Shown here piece after piece: positions 43,156 through 56,100 of a DNA stretch of 64,000 nt. The translations under genes and the position numbers were made by a program. Numbering within the stretch: the stretch's first letter is position 1; every line of letters starts with the position of its first letter. The DNA is taken from the NCBI RefSeq assembly GCF_963576615.1, contig NC_088708.1, forward strand, positions 58,701,196-58,765,195, written 5' to 3'. Source of the stretch: Watersipora subatra. Taxonomy: Eukaryota > Bryozoa > Gymnolaemata > Cheilostomatida > Watersiporidae. The notes beneath the pieces were generated by a model. That model ran no database searches, had not been told where the DNA came from, and saw only the letters and a program-made list of their open reading frames with translations.

Positions 43156-45500
43156 GTTACCGTAAAACCTCTAATTGAGCGTCACCTTTATTTGAACGCC
43201 ACCTCTATTTAAACGCCACCTCTATTTAAACTCCACCTCTATTTGACCGCCACCTCTATTTGACTATCCCTATGGGAGAAGGGTTGAACATAGAGTGCCA
43301 CCCTCTAATTGAACGTCACCTCCATTTGACCGCCACTTTGATATTCTTTGATTTTTATGAAACCATAATAGCAAGTGATCGGTAGAAAAGTGTCTACAAA
43401 ATCTTGTTAATAATGAATAGTTTATAACAATTACCTCTCTTGCTGTCCAGCTCAAGAGCTTTTCGTTGTTTTTTTTCGTTAAAACTTTTAAAGCATTGCC
43501 ATAGAATTACTTAGTAACTGTTTCAGGCTAATAGCAGTTCCTTGTTTAAGGCCGTTTTGATACTTTGAAGTATATAAAAACAGTTTACAATTACGATGGT
43601 ATATGAACGACTAGTATTAAGCTAAAAGTTTTGCTTTGCGAGCAAAACTTTTACTCAATGTATTTGTGCGAAATGCAGTACATAAAGGTTTGCTCTGCTA
43701 AAAAAATTGTTTCGACGCTAGTATTGACTAGTTAAGCAGTGCAGAAAAAGAGTTGGGATCAGAAGACATTGTGGAAGGTATTAAACAACCAGAAGATGTT
43801 TGCTTCATCGAAAGCACCAGTCAGAATGCAGCTGGCCAAGCAAACAGTGCAAATATTTTTGTTTAATAAATGTTAATTTTTGTTTATGCATGTATTATAA
43901 GTATGGTTCATTTATGTCATTTGTTTTTGAATATATATTTGTAGCACCGGATACATTATTGTCATATAACTTATAAATTTGCAGATTTATAGCACTGCTT
44001 CTGCTGTAAGATTAAATGCTGTATGAATTCACTGTGCTGCCTTGAAGATGCTATCTAATCAAAGTTCAGTTGATAGAATCGAATGGTAAAGTCATAATAA
44101 TTACCTACTACTAGTCTAGCCACTGTCACATCTTCATCCTCATCCTACAGTCGCATACATATTAGTTAAAGAAATGCCTGTCTCATCTGCAACCTTCTGA
44201 CCTAAAATGACGATAGCTAGGTATATAAGTAGCTATCCTCAAGAAATTGCAACAGCTGGATTGTAGGTCCAATATTTGGTAAAGTTTAAATTTAATGTAT
44301 GTAAAAGTGAGTTTTTTATGCTCACGTTGTACAGTTATATCTTGATGCACAGTGTACCAACATCAAATAATCATGAACATGAAAATCAAGATATGAGCAG
44401 AATTTTGAGCTAAATTCTTCCTTGAGATACTAGTAATCTTTGAAATACAAGCATACGAGCCGGTTCTCGAAGGTCATTATACGGCCAAGTATGCAAGAGG
44501 CCACTTTTGAGAACATCATGGCTTGGTCTTTCTCCTTGAATTAGCTTTAAAATGTTTTTGAAAGGTTGGCTAAAAGTCATAGCGAACGCGAGGCAAAAAG
44601 CACCAAACCAAAAACAGATAATAAAAAATGGAGTCGTGGAAGGTATTGGACAACCAGAAGATGTTCATTTCATCACAAGCAACAACCAGAACGCAGATGG
44701 CCGAGCAAACGATGCAAATATTGTTGGTCTAAAAACGTTAATTTTTTCTTTTACATGTATTATAACTTTATAAGTATGGTTCGTTTATGTCACTTGTTCA
44801 TAAATAGATATTTGTAGCATTCGATACATTATCATCATATGGCTTATAAATTTGCAGATTTATTGCATATTGTTTGATAGGATCCTTTGCGATAATCTGA
44901 TCTTACAATGGATCGACCCTCGTAACTCCTCTTCTATTGCACATAAAAACTAGTTTTGGCTGCAAACTGTAGCAAACATATCAATGAGTGCAATGAGTTT
45001 TTATGCAACATTGTTAAATATAGATATAAAATAAAAACATGTCTTCAAATTTAGAATGAAATAAAAATTTAAAGCTCTATCAAACTGTTAAGCAGGACAC
45101 AGGTTATAATATCATCGCAGGTTAATTGCAAGCAATAGATATCAACTGGTAGAATATTCCTCATCTTATCTATGCATAGTTATAAAGAGATATTTGACAA
45201 GTTGGAGCTAAGTTAGTAGGTTTATTGCATCCAAAAGGGTTAATATCGCTCTACCGAAAGAAGGCGAAATATAGGCGAATTTGCTTCGCCCGTAAAAGGA
45301 CTAAATTTATCTTTCCAAAATTTTGACGAGCCATTTGAAAAATACAGCGCCAGCCTCTATTTGACTGCCATCTCTGTTTGACCACCGTTTCTATTTGACC
45401 GCCACCTCTATTTGACCGCCGCCTCTATTTGACTGTCACTATAGAGAAATGGTTGAAAAATAGAGCGCCATGGGGTTTAATTAAAGGTTTTTACGGTAAC
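43156..45500. mobile_element. TIR DNA transposon relic with CTCTATTTGACCGCC-type end repeats
   Basis: The left end GTTACCGTAAAACCTC is complementary to the right end TTTTTACGGTAAC. Both ends are followed inward by several tandem 'ccacctctatttgaccgc' units (43185-43335 and 45350-45475). Inside, 43770-44000 and 44630-44880 are two copies of one segment, and 44004-44290 and 44390-44600 recur at 3455-3720 and 18635-18890. A short translated stretch (KGWLKVIANARQKAP) may be transposase debris. The superfamily is undecided; the Tc1/pogo group is possible. Confidence 0.65.
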
Positions 45501-47147
45501 TACTATGTTGTGCATTTTATGGAGCTCTGTTTTTATGTGATTTGTAAACAAATATTGTAAAAGATTTATCTATGTTGGGTAAGATACTTTGGAAATTACT
45601 GAGCCTACTAACTCAGTAACACTACCATAAGCGAGGTTTGGATTTTAAATGGTCTGGTTTGATGCTCCAAGCAGTAAATTAATGCAATTATCATCGACGG
45701 AGACAAGTTGCTATCTTCAGCATGCTCATGTTTAGGAGTGCATTTTTATATTAAAACCACGCCTGGTGGCAGATAAATCTGTTACGCCAATACTGGATAA
45801 ATGTATGGCTCAACAGGTAAAAGCAACTCAAACTAAAATCTTCAAAAGGATGAGGCTTTATTGCTATAAGCTTCAATTTGAACATATCGTAAGTAAATGT
45901 GACATGAACAATTGCAGAAAAATAGTTATCTTCACTTTTAATTCTTTCGTATCTTGTAATATTTATTATACTGTCTGTTTTTGACAAAAAAGCAAGAATG
46001 TGATAAATATGTCTCAGAGAAGTAACTAGAGTTTTCAAATTATTAGTTATGATGATAGTTAATACAATTTAGTTTGAATCATTTTAGCGTGTGATATGGT
46101 AGGTGAACCATTTTTATTCTCAAGAGTGTTGTAATCTTTAACAACTTGCATTCTTTTTCTAATTTTTATATTTGTACCTCCATGATAGCTCCTCAAGCTC
46201 TTTCATAAGCTCAAGGTCATTTCATACTGTTCATGCTAGTTTTTAGAATAACACAAATAAATTGGTAAGTAAAACTTTTTTTTGGGTGAATGTTAATTAT
46301 GCAGTTGATTATTCCAAACTAGTTGTATATGAGCTCGAGTTAAAACCGGTAGGTAACTAAACTACTTGGCTTGACAGATTCATCCAAATATGTATATTCA
46401 CCCTTCACTCGTGGACAAAGATCAGCAAAAAATAGTAAATACTATTTTAAAAGTAAATACTATATTTCAATATTGATATTTTTGTTCAGCAAGTTTTCTT
46501 GATCTACAGTTGTGTTAACTTTATTTTAGGTAAAGTATTTAGGATTGAGTGTCAACAGCTAGTCATTATGCAAATAATTGTTCAGTAAGCTTCATCTGTC
46601 AATTAGGGAAACTTTTGTAGCTTTTACTAATTTTGTATCACAAATGCAACCAGGCTTAACGCGCATCCACAAACAGTAACTTTGCACAAAAAGTGATCTT
46701 TTTTAGCCAAAGTTATTCTCTAAAGCTATCTAATGTCACAACAAAGATTGTTATGTCTTACATTGCTTTTAAAAATAGCTTTTATTAATCAATTGTTAGC
46801 ATTAAATCTGTTCCTATTAATTTGTGCTTTAATGTTAATTAGTTTTGAAACTTTTTTGTTTGTTAATTATGTGCTGTACTGAGCAATACTAGTAGCTGTG
46901 AATAATTGTTGGTCTGTCTGTTTATTTTTTTATTTTTTCTATCGGTTGAGTTGGGATAACAAGTTAGTTACACTATGTAATTGAATGTTTAGGCTTGACA
47001 TTATTGAAATGGTGTAGGAGGCATTTGTCTGAATCATGGTAACATTGACCTATTTGAAAACCTTTTCAAGCCCTGTAAATAATATATATTTGATTTTGCT
47101 TTACAAGGGATTGCCAAATATTTTAGCGGAAAGCCTCGGTGTGTACA
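45501..47147. other. Non-coding region upstream of the DUF389 gene
   Basis: AT-rich, with no confident gene. A TTTTAG at 47121-47126 just before the first coding exon could be an acceptor for an upstream untranslated exon. Confidence 0.4.
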
Positions 47148-50100
47148 ATGGCAGTGTTTTCACTCTTCACAATCACTCTCGAAAGTACATCTGAAGACAT
47201 AAAGCAATTGGAAAAAGCAGATTTAGCGTCAAATACGGCGTCTATCCAGGCTCCAGTCCAAGCCAGTGAATCTGAGAAAGGAAACGACACAGAGAGCGCA
47301 ATTTTTGAACAGCAATCAGTGAAAAATTTAGATAATGACTGCTCGGTAGCTACAAGTGATTATGTTGAACCGAAACAGAATTGTGCGACTGAAGCTGAAA
47401 ATGTTGCTTGTTCGGACAGCGAGGTCAATTCAGAAGACAAACTGGGTGACAAACAACAACTCACAGATGGTGGGTGCCAGCCTTCTGGCGAAGGAATCGT
47501 TGAGGACATATCTTCAGTTGAGCAAGTTGTGGAAGAGACACAGCCTCAGAGATCTCGTCAAGAGAGTGAAGATTCAACAGATGAATATGTATCTGCCTAC
47601 TCCAGGGAAAAAGTGAGATTTCTGTGAGCAGGTGCATCTAGTTAAGGTTCCGACATTTTTTTCATGTCACTTTAGGTTTCAAACTAATATGGCCAGATGC
47701 AACAACCAAAATTATGTTACAGGCTTTTCCGTTTTTTTAATGCTGCAAATATTATATAATTTATATAATACAATGCATGTATATATATATATAAGTTTAT
47801 TCAAATTATAGCAGCTTAATATGGAAATTCTTGCAGAAATCTCGTTATCCACTGAAATGGCATTATGTTCAAACCCTTTTAGGAAAGTAGTCACTGGGCT
47901 AGTAGAGAATTATATAGTCATACTTCGCTAAAAGCTAAGCTCAAATTCTGTCAAGGACAACTGAATTCCTAGACAGTACTTAGCTATGTATATCTGTACT
48001 TTCCTTTCCCTATGTCTGTAGTTTGATATAATATATTTGCAAAGTCATCTAACTCTTTAAATATCAAAGATTATACAATAGCACCTGTATTCTATTTCAG
48101 TTGCTGCAGGATATACTGCAAAGATTATACAATAGCACCTGTATTCTATTTCAGTTGCTGCAGGATATACTCCAAAGATTATACAATAGCACCTGTATTC
48201 TATTTCAGTTGCTGCAGGATATACTGCAAAGATTATACAATAGCACCTGTATTCTATTTCAGTTGCTGCAGGATATACTGCAAAGATTATACAATAGCAC
48301 CTGTTTTCTATTTCAGTTGCTGCAGGATATAGTGCAAAGATTATACAATAGCACCTGTTTTCTATTTCAGTTGCTACAGGATATACTGCAATGATTATAC
48401 AATAGCACCTGTTTTCTATTTCAGTTGCTGCAGGATATAGTGCAAAGATTATACAATAGCACCTGTTTTCTATTTCAGTTGCTGCAGGATATAGTGCAAA
48501 GATTATACAATAGCACCTGTATTCTATTTCAGTTGCTGCAGGATCTACTGCAAAGATTATACAAAAGCATCTGTTTTCTATTTCAGTTGCTGCAAGATAT
48601 ACTGCAAAGATTTAAAATCAAAACCAGCACATGGATGAGATCTATCGACACCCTCACAATATTGGTATGAATGGCTACGTCTCAATGTAATGTGGTCTTG
48701 TGTAATACTTTGCGTGTACGTTTAGTTCACAAGAACTATGTAGTTCAGTGTATTGTTACAATGGATGATTCTACCACTGTGTCAGTTCTACAATACTTTT
48801 AGGCGTGAGACTACAACCGTAGGTTGTTAAACTATGTTGGCTGTTCTCAGAAGAGACAACATCTGTATTTGAACTGGATCATTTATGTGTCTCACATGCT
48901 TGCTGCTCTATTCTTCTGTCTTTGATCATTCGCCTGTTGATATGACGTGTCAGAAAAACTGCATGATGCTACCATATACCTCGCTTACTTTTATTAAAGT
49001 ATTTATATTTGCTTCTGTACTCTTTCTGTCCTTGATCATTCCCTTGTTGATATGATGTGTTAGGAAAACTGCATGATGCTACCATATACCTTGCGTACTC
49101 TTATTTTTGCTGCATTCCTTTTCCTATATCCTTTAGGTGACATTCGCAGTAGAAGCCGGAAGAAAGGAAGAAGATGTACTTGATGCCCTTGTAGCCTGTG
49201 GGTTTGGGAAAGAGCCTGGTACATCTGTCAGGTATAGCCATAGCGGAAGTTTACCAATGCGTCGCAATTTTCTGTACATGTATAACATTATTCTGGTATG
49301 GCATAATTTAGAAAATATTTGTTTGAAATAAAATTATTGCCAATAAAGTAATAAATATAATTATAAATTTGTAATTACTATTACTTTGTTGTTTGTTCAC
49401 TTTGTCATGCTGAAATCAGTCATCTTCGAACTAGGACTTTTAACTTACGTGATAGTTTATACACGACTACCAAAATAAGAAGTACAGTTTACCATAGCAA
49501 AGTTTCCTGTGTTCCAAAGTATTTTAATAACAACAACAGTGTGTCATTTTGATTAACAGTTTTGTAGCTTACAGACCTTTTAGATCAATATACCGTAGAC
49601 AGAGTTCAGTAGTCTTCCAGATCAACCTATTTGACAGACTTAAGAATCATTACATACCTGTATCTGAGGCAGGACCTCGGTGTCAAATATGAAGAGTAGT
49701 ACGATTGAATAGCCATAGATTGCCATCAGTCATGCCACATGTTGACTTCTGTTCTAGTATTAGTCCTACGACAGTCTGTTTGAGAGGAGAACAAGCCTGT
49801 ACAACTAAGAAGTCCACTGTTGGACCAAAGCAATGCAAAAGTCTGGAAGATGGAACAGCGTGAGTTAAAGTTCGCATAGTACTAAATGGAAGTGAACATT
49901 ATTTAGTGAAGTGAATGCATAAGCTTCAGTGTTTTCATGTGGTTCAGGCATATTGAAAACTTGTGTGCTAAGGACTAGTTCGTGGAAGCATGTGACTCAA
50001 GGTTATTTGACTGAGAGGTCTCGACGAACCTTATTGGTCAGTTTATCAACATGTTTCACCGCGTGTGGAATTGCACTGACAGCACCAAAGTGAATTATAA

Positions 50101-53100
50101 ATAAATATATTGATAAATAGCAATAGCGCCGTTGATATCTTTTGTTTCTAAAGATACAGTGTATAAGTTTAGCTCTGCAGCATGTCCTTGACATGAACCT
50201 TTCTGCCAATGAACATTTCCTGTTGATCAACTGCCCCTTGATTTGAACTGAGCATCGAATCTTACGAGTGATGATGCCGCGTGACTGCTTCATCGTTGAA
50301 TAGAAACAAATGTTGAATGCATTATCAAAGGAGACTTGTATAATATTACTACTATGTTTACTGATCATTACATCTATTCCAGTTAAATCTAACCAACTGA
50401 TTCTTAACTTTCGTTTTGTCGAATCTCGGGTGTTTGGTGAAGGTAGCACATTTTATTTCATTTACTAATATAAGATATGCATGTATATTTCCAATTCTAG
50501 AAGGTTTGGTGAGCATAAACAAAACACTTGCAGGGTTCAGGGCCACCAATAAGGTTGAGAAACACCGATCTAACTTGCCTCTTGAGGTGCATGCACCAGA
50601 AACTTTATGTACCCTTGCAGTGTCTAGTTCTTGCATAATCCTCTCCCTGCACGTACTCTGTACTCACTCTGTACATACTCTCTACTCTCACTGTATATAC
50701 TCTGTACTCACTCTGTACCTACTCTGTACTCTCACTGTACATACTCTGTACTCACTCTGTACATGCTCTCTACTCTCCCTGCACGTACTCTGTACTCACT
50801 CTGTACCATAGACCTATTAACTATACTAGACTGGGCAATGCGAAGCCACGGTGTCCTACATAAATAGCCACATTCTTCGCGACATAACGTCAACGCTTTG
50901 TTCACTTGCAGCTGGTCAGGCAAGCGAGTCATCTTTGTTTACATTGAAAGAATGACAGAGGACAGCTTTGTTGCTACATGTAATTTGACATAACTACTAA
51001 AGTACACAAGATATTGGTTTAAAATTTTAGATGCAAAGCTTATACACTATGCATTTCCTACCCTGAAAATTTGTAAACATAAAGTGGAATATTTCATATG
51101 TAAAGTGCGAGTAAAAATGTATATTGATCTATTCAAAAAATATTGCAAAATTATCAATGTTGCCCTATGCTATGGGCTAACATGTCAGATAGCTAGGTGT
51201 ACAAACTGATTTCAAATGCATACACACTGGTAAATGGTACACTGATCGCAGTTACTATGAACATAAATGTTGGGTCTTAGGTGTTATGCAAACAGCATCA
51301 GAAAAATCGTAGAAAACAAACGACAAATGGTACACTTTTTATAGACATATTGTGACAGGCTACACATGACTAAAGACGACCAGTCGGCTGAGCTTTGATC
51401 TAAGATTACTCTTGTTAGCTGCTACCTTTGTAGCCTCATGGTGAATTCTAATTCTGACATATCTGGATGTGATAGTTTTAACTAACGCTGCGCTGTGACT
51501 TGAGCATGGAAATTCCTGATGCAAATTGCTTTGTAAAACCAATGAAAGAGTCTTCTTGACTACCAGCTTGTGTATGTCTGCAGTGATTCCTTGTAAGTTG
51601 ACACACTGCCATATGATCTGTTCTGAGCCAAGACATATCTTTGTGATGACAGGATGAGGTGTAAACAAACCACCTCTACCTTTTACACTGATAAGTGTCG
51701 CATCATCCCTGGTGCGTAAACCTGGACAGGAGGCTATAAAGCTGGTGCAGTCATTGCAGTTGAGTTTTAAGCTCCGTACCACATGACCTGCTAAATAAAT
51801 ATCATATGTTAATATTATTATAAAAAGTATATGTATCAACCATAAAATAAATTTACCTACATCTCACTGATTTGCTGTAGTATTATTTCAAGCCACTCCG
51901 CTACCTGTATATCTGTTCTATACACTAACAATAAGTGAAAGTAGCTAATACCAAAATACATGTACATACCTAAATCATGTGCCACAATATGGGCAGTCAT
52001 GCAGTTTAGCACATGCAGCAAGGCTGCAATGTGTGTCAGATCTCTTGTTTTGTATAAAAATTTGGAGGAATTGGTTGTATTTACCTACCGATGTACTCCA
52101 CTATGTCCGAGACAGATTTTGATATATCGATTTCCAGCCGTTCGTTTGATTCCAAATAATCATGGAAGTTATCGTCACTTTCTACATGAATTTTTCTTTG
52201 TTTAGATGAGAGAAGTAGGGAGCAGGAGCCATCTGAGCTATCACAATTAAAACAGTTAGCACTCGTGCTAGGTGTGATGTCTGTTTTCACTAGTCGAGCT
52301 TTCAGTGCAGATTTGAAGCTACAGACACCTGGATTATTGTTGAAACCTCCCTTGGCCCGAATCCTTGAGGGCAGTGTTTCTATATGCTCCTGTCCAAGCT
52401 TGTACATAAGTAGATACTTGGCCTCGCGAAATGTTTGAAAAATTTAATTCCCTATTCCAAGGTACAAGGTACGCTTATGTAGAGGGTCGGGAATTATCTC
52501 TTCAGATTGCTTGGCGACTTGGCTCTTCATAGCAAAGTGAAGGTTCCAGGACTGGCTCATCTCGGTCTGGTGGAGATGATTTAGATAGTGTTGGTCGGCA
52601 TAACAGTCAGCTATGCTTTAGTTGAGTCGGTTGTAAATATTTTGTCAGAGAATCAAATACCCTTGGTACAGCAGTAGGCTTTAGTATGGCAGCCATCGTC
52701 AGACCAGGAGGTCTGCAGGAGATCACTGCCGAGCGCGGAGTATTTGGAAGGCATCCAGTCCTTATGTTTCACGGCGTCTATCCACTTGTTACATATGTCT
52801 AGGTGTTTTTCTTCCAATGGAAAGGTGTGGAAACTGAGTTAACTGTCTTTTGCTGGAGTATTAGAACAACCAAATGCACAGCAAAAATTTTTACTTTTGT
52901 CCTACAAAATAATCAGTAAATAATTGCATTCTTATGAGACCATCATAAAGTAAAAATCTTTTCGTTGGGTTTAACTACACTTCTAAATATAGCACAGCCA
53001 TCACCATACTCATTTACTAGCCTATGTCCACCTGCCATGGTGATGAAAAACTTCATGAAATGGGCAACACTTCGTCTACTTCGCGGTTGCCACCTCTTTG

Positions 53101-56100
53101 TGCGAAGCAACTTTTCAAATATTAGTGCCAGCAATGAACTTTAAGAAAAAATTTTGGAAAAAACTATTATTTGTATGCATATCTCGGAAAAATCCGCAAG
53201 ATTTCTTGCTCTTCATATCTAGGTACCTCTCACAACCACACTTAAGAACAATTGGAGTAAAATTTACCTTCGAATCATTTCCAGTGCTAGTAGTTGCTCC
53301 ACTCTCCATGGCTTCCTATTTAAAACTATGGCCTGGACTAGGCAAAGTGAACAAAGCAACAAAGTGAACATAAACCTATTTTCTGATGCTGTTTGCATAA
53401 CACCTAAGACCCAACATTTATATTCATGGCAGACTGCAATCAGTGTACCATTTACCAGTGTGTATGCTTTTGAAATCAGTTTGTACACCTAGCTATCTGA
53501 CATGTTAGCCCATAGCATAAAGCAACATTGATAATTTTGCAATATTTTTTGAATAGATCAATATACATTTTTACTCGCACTTCACATATGAAATATTCCA
53601 CTTTATGTTTACAAATTTGCAGGGTAGGAAATGCATAGTGTATAAGCTTTGCATCTAAAATTTTAAACCAATATCTTGTGTACTTTAGTAGTTATGTCAA
53701 ATTACATGTAGCAACAAAGCTGTCCTCTGTCATTCTTTCAATGTTAACAATGATGACTGCTTGCCTGACCAGCTGCAAGTGAACAAAGCGTTGACGTTAC
53801 GTCGCGAAGAATGTGGCTATTTAAGTAGGACACAATGCTGAGCCGTGATGCATTGGATTGCCCAGTCTAGTATAGTTAATAGGTCTATGCTCTGTACATA
53901 CTCTCTACTCTCACTGTATATACTCTGTACTCACTCTGTACATACTCTCTACTCTCACTGTACATACTCTCTACTCTCACTATACATACTTTGTACTCTG
54001 ACAGGGCATACTCTGTACTTACTCTGTACTCTCATTGTACATACTCTGTACTCTCACTGCACATACTTTACTATTCCTGCCAATACTTCGTACTCTCTGT
54101 GCATATACTTAGTTTCAGTTCGTTATTCCTAATCTTGTTACTTCAAATATTCAGTCTTGTCATGGCATGCTTCTTAGCTATGGTCTCTTTACATTTTAGT
54201 GAAACTGTGACCGCAACTGATAGTCTGAACGCTTTGCCTTCTGCTGATCAGATAGCGCCACTACCCCCTTCACCTGCTATGCGGGTTGATTTTGCGGATG
54301 ACCCGGAGTCAGAAATGTTACTTGAAGCTGAATCTGATGGGGTAATTAAAAAGGCCGAAATCGAGCAGATGGAAAAGAGTGACTTCTTTAAGAGTATCAA
54401 GGCCAGAATAATAGTTCAGCCAATCATAGCGGCCCTCAGACAGAATGCTGAGTTTACATTTGATTATCTAGTCTTCGTCGTACTCGCCTCGTGAGTTACG
54501 CTCTACATCCCTCTACATCCCATTACTTTCATTAATTATTTAATTATTTTCAATAATAATTTAGAATACTTTGTTAATATTGGCAAATTTAATAATAATT
54601 TAAATTTATAAAATATGTATATATTTTATTATTTTAATGAATTTGTTGTAGTATATACAACAATTTGTAATATATCATATAATACAATTTGTTGTATTAT
54701 ATACTATAATTAAATTAATTTGAGCTGCATTTTCAACATGTCAATGCATTAAAAATTGAGCAAAAATGAGGCGCCGGTGAAGGAAAGATTCCTGCTACGC
54801 TTGACTCGTTCTATTCTTAGTAAGACAGAGTTACGCTAGCCATCATCCTTCCTTTTATATCATGCTGCTGAGTAATGATTATCTGTAACAGTTATTTGTA
54901 ATATTTATCAACTCACCTCAACATGACTTGTGATCTCATTTGGCTCTATTCGTGATGCACTGACTAGCTTAAAGGTTGGCTTGCAACAAAATTCACATTA
55001 CAGTTATTTGATATGAAAAGATTCACCATGTCTTACTCTGTTGTGCAGTAGGTGCAAAATATGTGGAAAGGGGATTACAAGCTCTTAAAAGCTCAAAAAC
55101 GAACAGGAAATCGCAGGCACGTGAGACCGCCGTAGTTTGGATTCTCTTTCCAAAACGGCTCAAATATGACGTAGTTGCGAGAGATGGTTTCTGTTTACAC
55201 TTTCATGCAGCCTTATTCGTCGAAATATTTTCACAAATATACTTCACGCATTCAATAAAACCATGTCTATTGTTCTTACGCGTCTATTTTATCGTCATCG
55301 TAATGCTGTCACTTTTAGCAGTGATATCCTATAACTTACCTTACAAATTTGTTTAATTCTTTAGCCTTAGCTTGAAGGAGTACATATCGTTGTCTGATAA
55401 TCATGACGAGTCTGTTGGTCACTTGTGATAATCGAAAAGTGCTGCAGAAATTATTTGCGAAGTATTGGGTCACATGATCAGATTACGACTTGCCGATTAG
55501 ACCAAACCGCAAAACTGTAAAGTAGCGAGCATCTATATTTGATACGGGGTATTCGGTAAAACCCGAAGTGTTTGTCATAAACTAGTGCTACGATAAGCTT
55601 TATATTGAGCTTTTTATTGGCCTTTCGATTCACGTGAGAACATCACCTGACAATACAATAGTCAAATTTCATGGCTACGTCATTGAAATAAAGAGATTCC
55701 AATCTACGGCGGCTTTTCGTTTTTGAGCTTTTAAGAGCTTGTAATCACATTTCCACATATTTGGCACCTACAACACAACAGAGTCAGACATGGTGAATCT
55801 TTTGATACCAAATAAACTATGAATTTTATTGCAAGTCAACCTTTAAGTTATTAGGTCGGTGTTGGGGACATAGAGCTACACATAGAGCTGCTTATATTGT
55901 AATCTCGTAAAGGTTGTTTCTATTTATGTACATAAAATTAATAAAAAAGTCTCTCTACAGCAGTGGTTCCCAACCTGGGGGGAATTCCCCCCTAGGGGGG
56001 AATTTGGCATTTTAAAGGGGGGAATTTTAGTTTTTATAATTTCACATTTTACGAACGCGCTTTTAAGCCTTAACAAAATCCTAGATGAGTTTTTTGTTCT

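Noticed and set aside
44552-44817. Two overlapping frames as a gene
   Set aside because: They lie inside the TIR element in a segment that is repeated nearby; at most transposase debris.
48101-48394. Repetitive open frame of LLQDILQ units as a gene
   Set aside because: It is the splice-site minisatellite read through; it is coding only if an upstream acceptor is used.
50003-50449. 148-codon open frame on minus
   Set aside because: No domain, splice context or codon pattern; it lies inside an intron of the DUF389 gene next to repeats.
50631-50867. Ser/Leu/Tyr/Cys-rich repeat protein in the CTCTGTACTC array (also 53845-54132)
   Set aside because: This is translation of the pyrimidine minisatellite in several frames with no coding bias.
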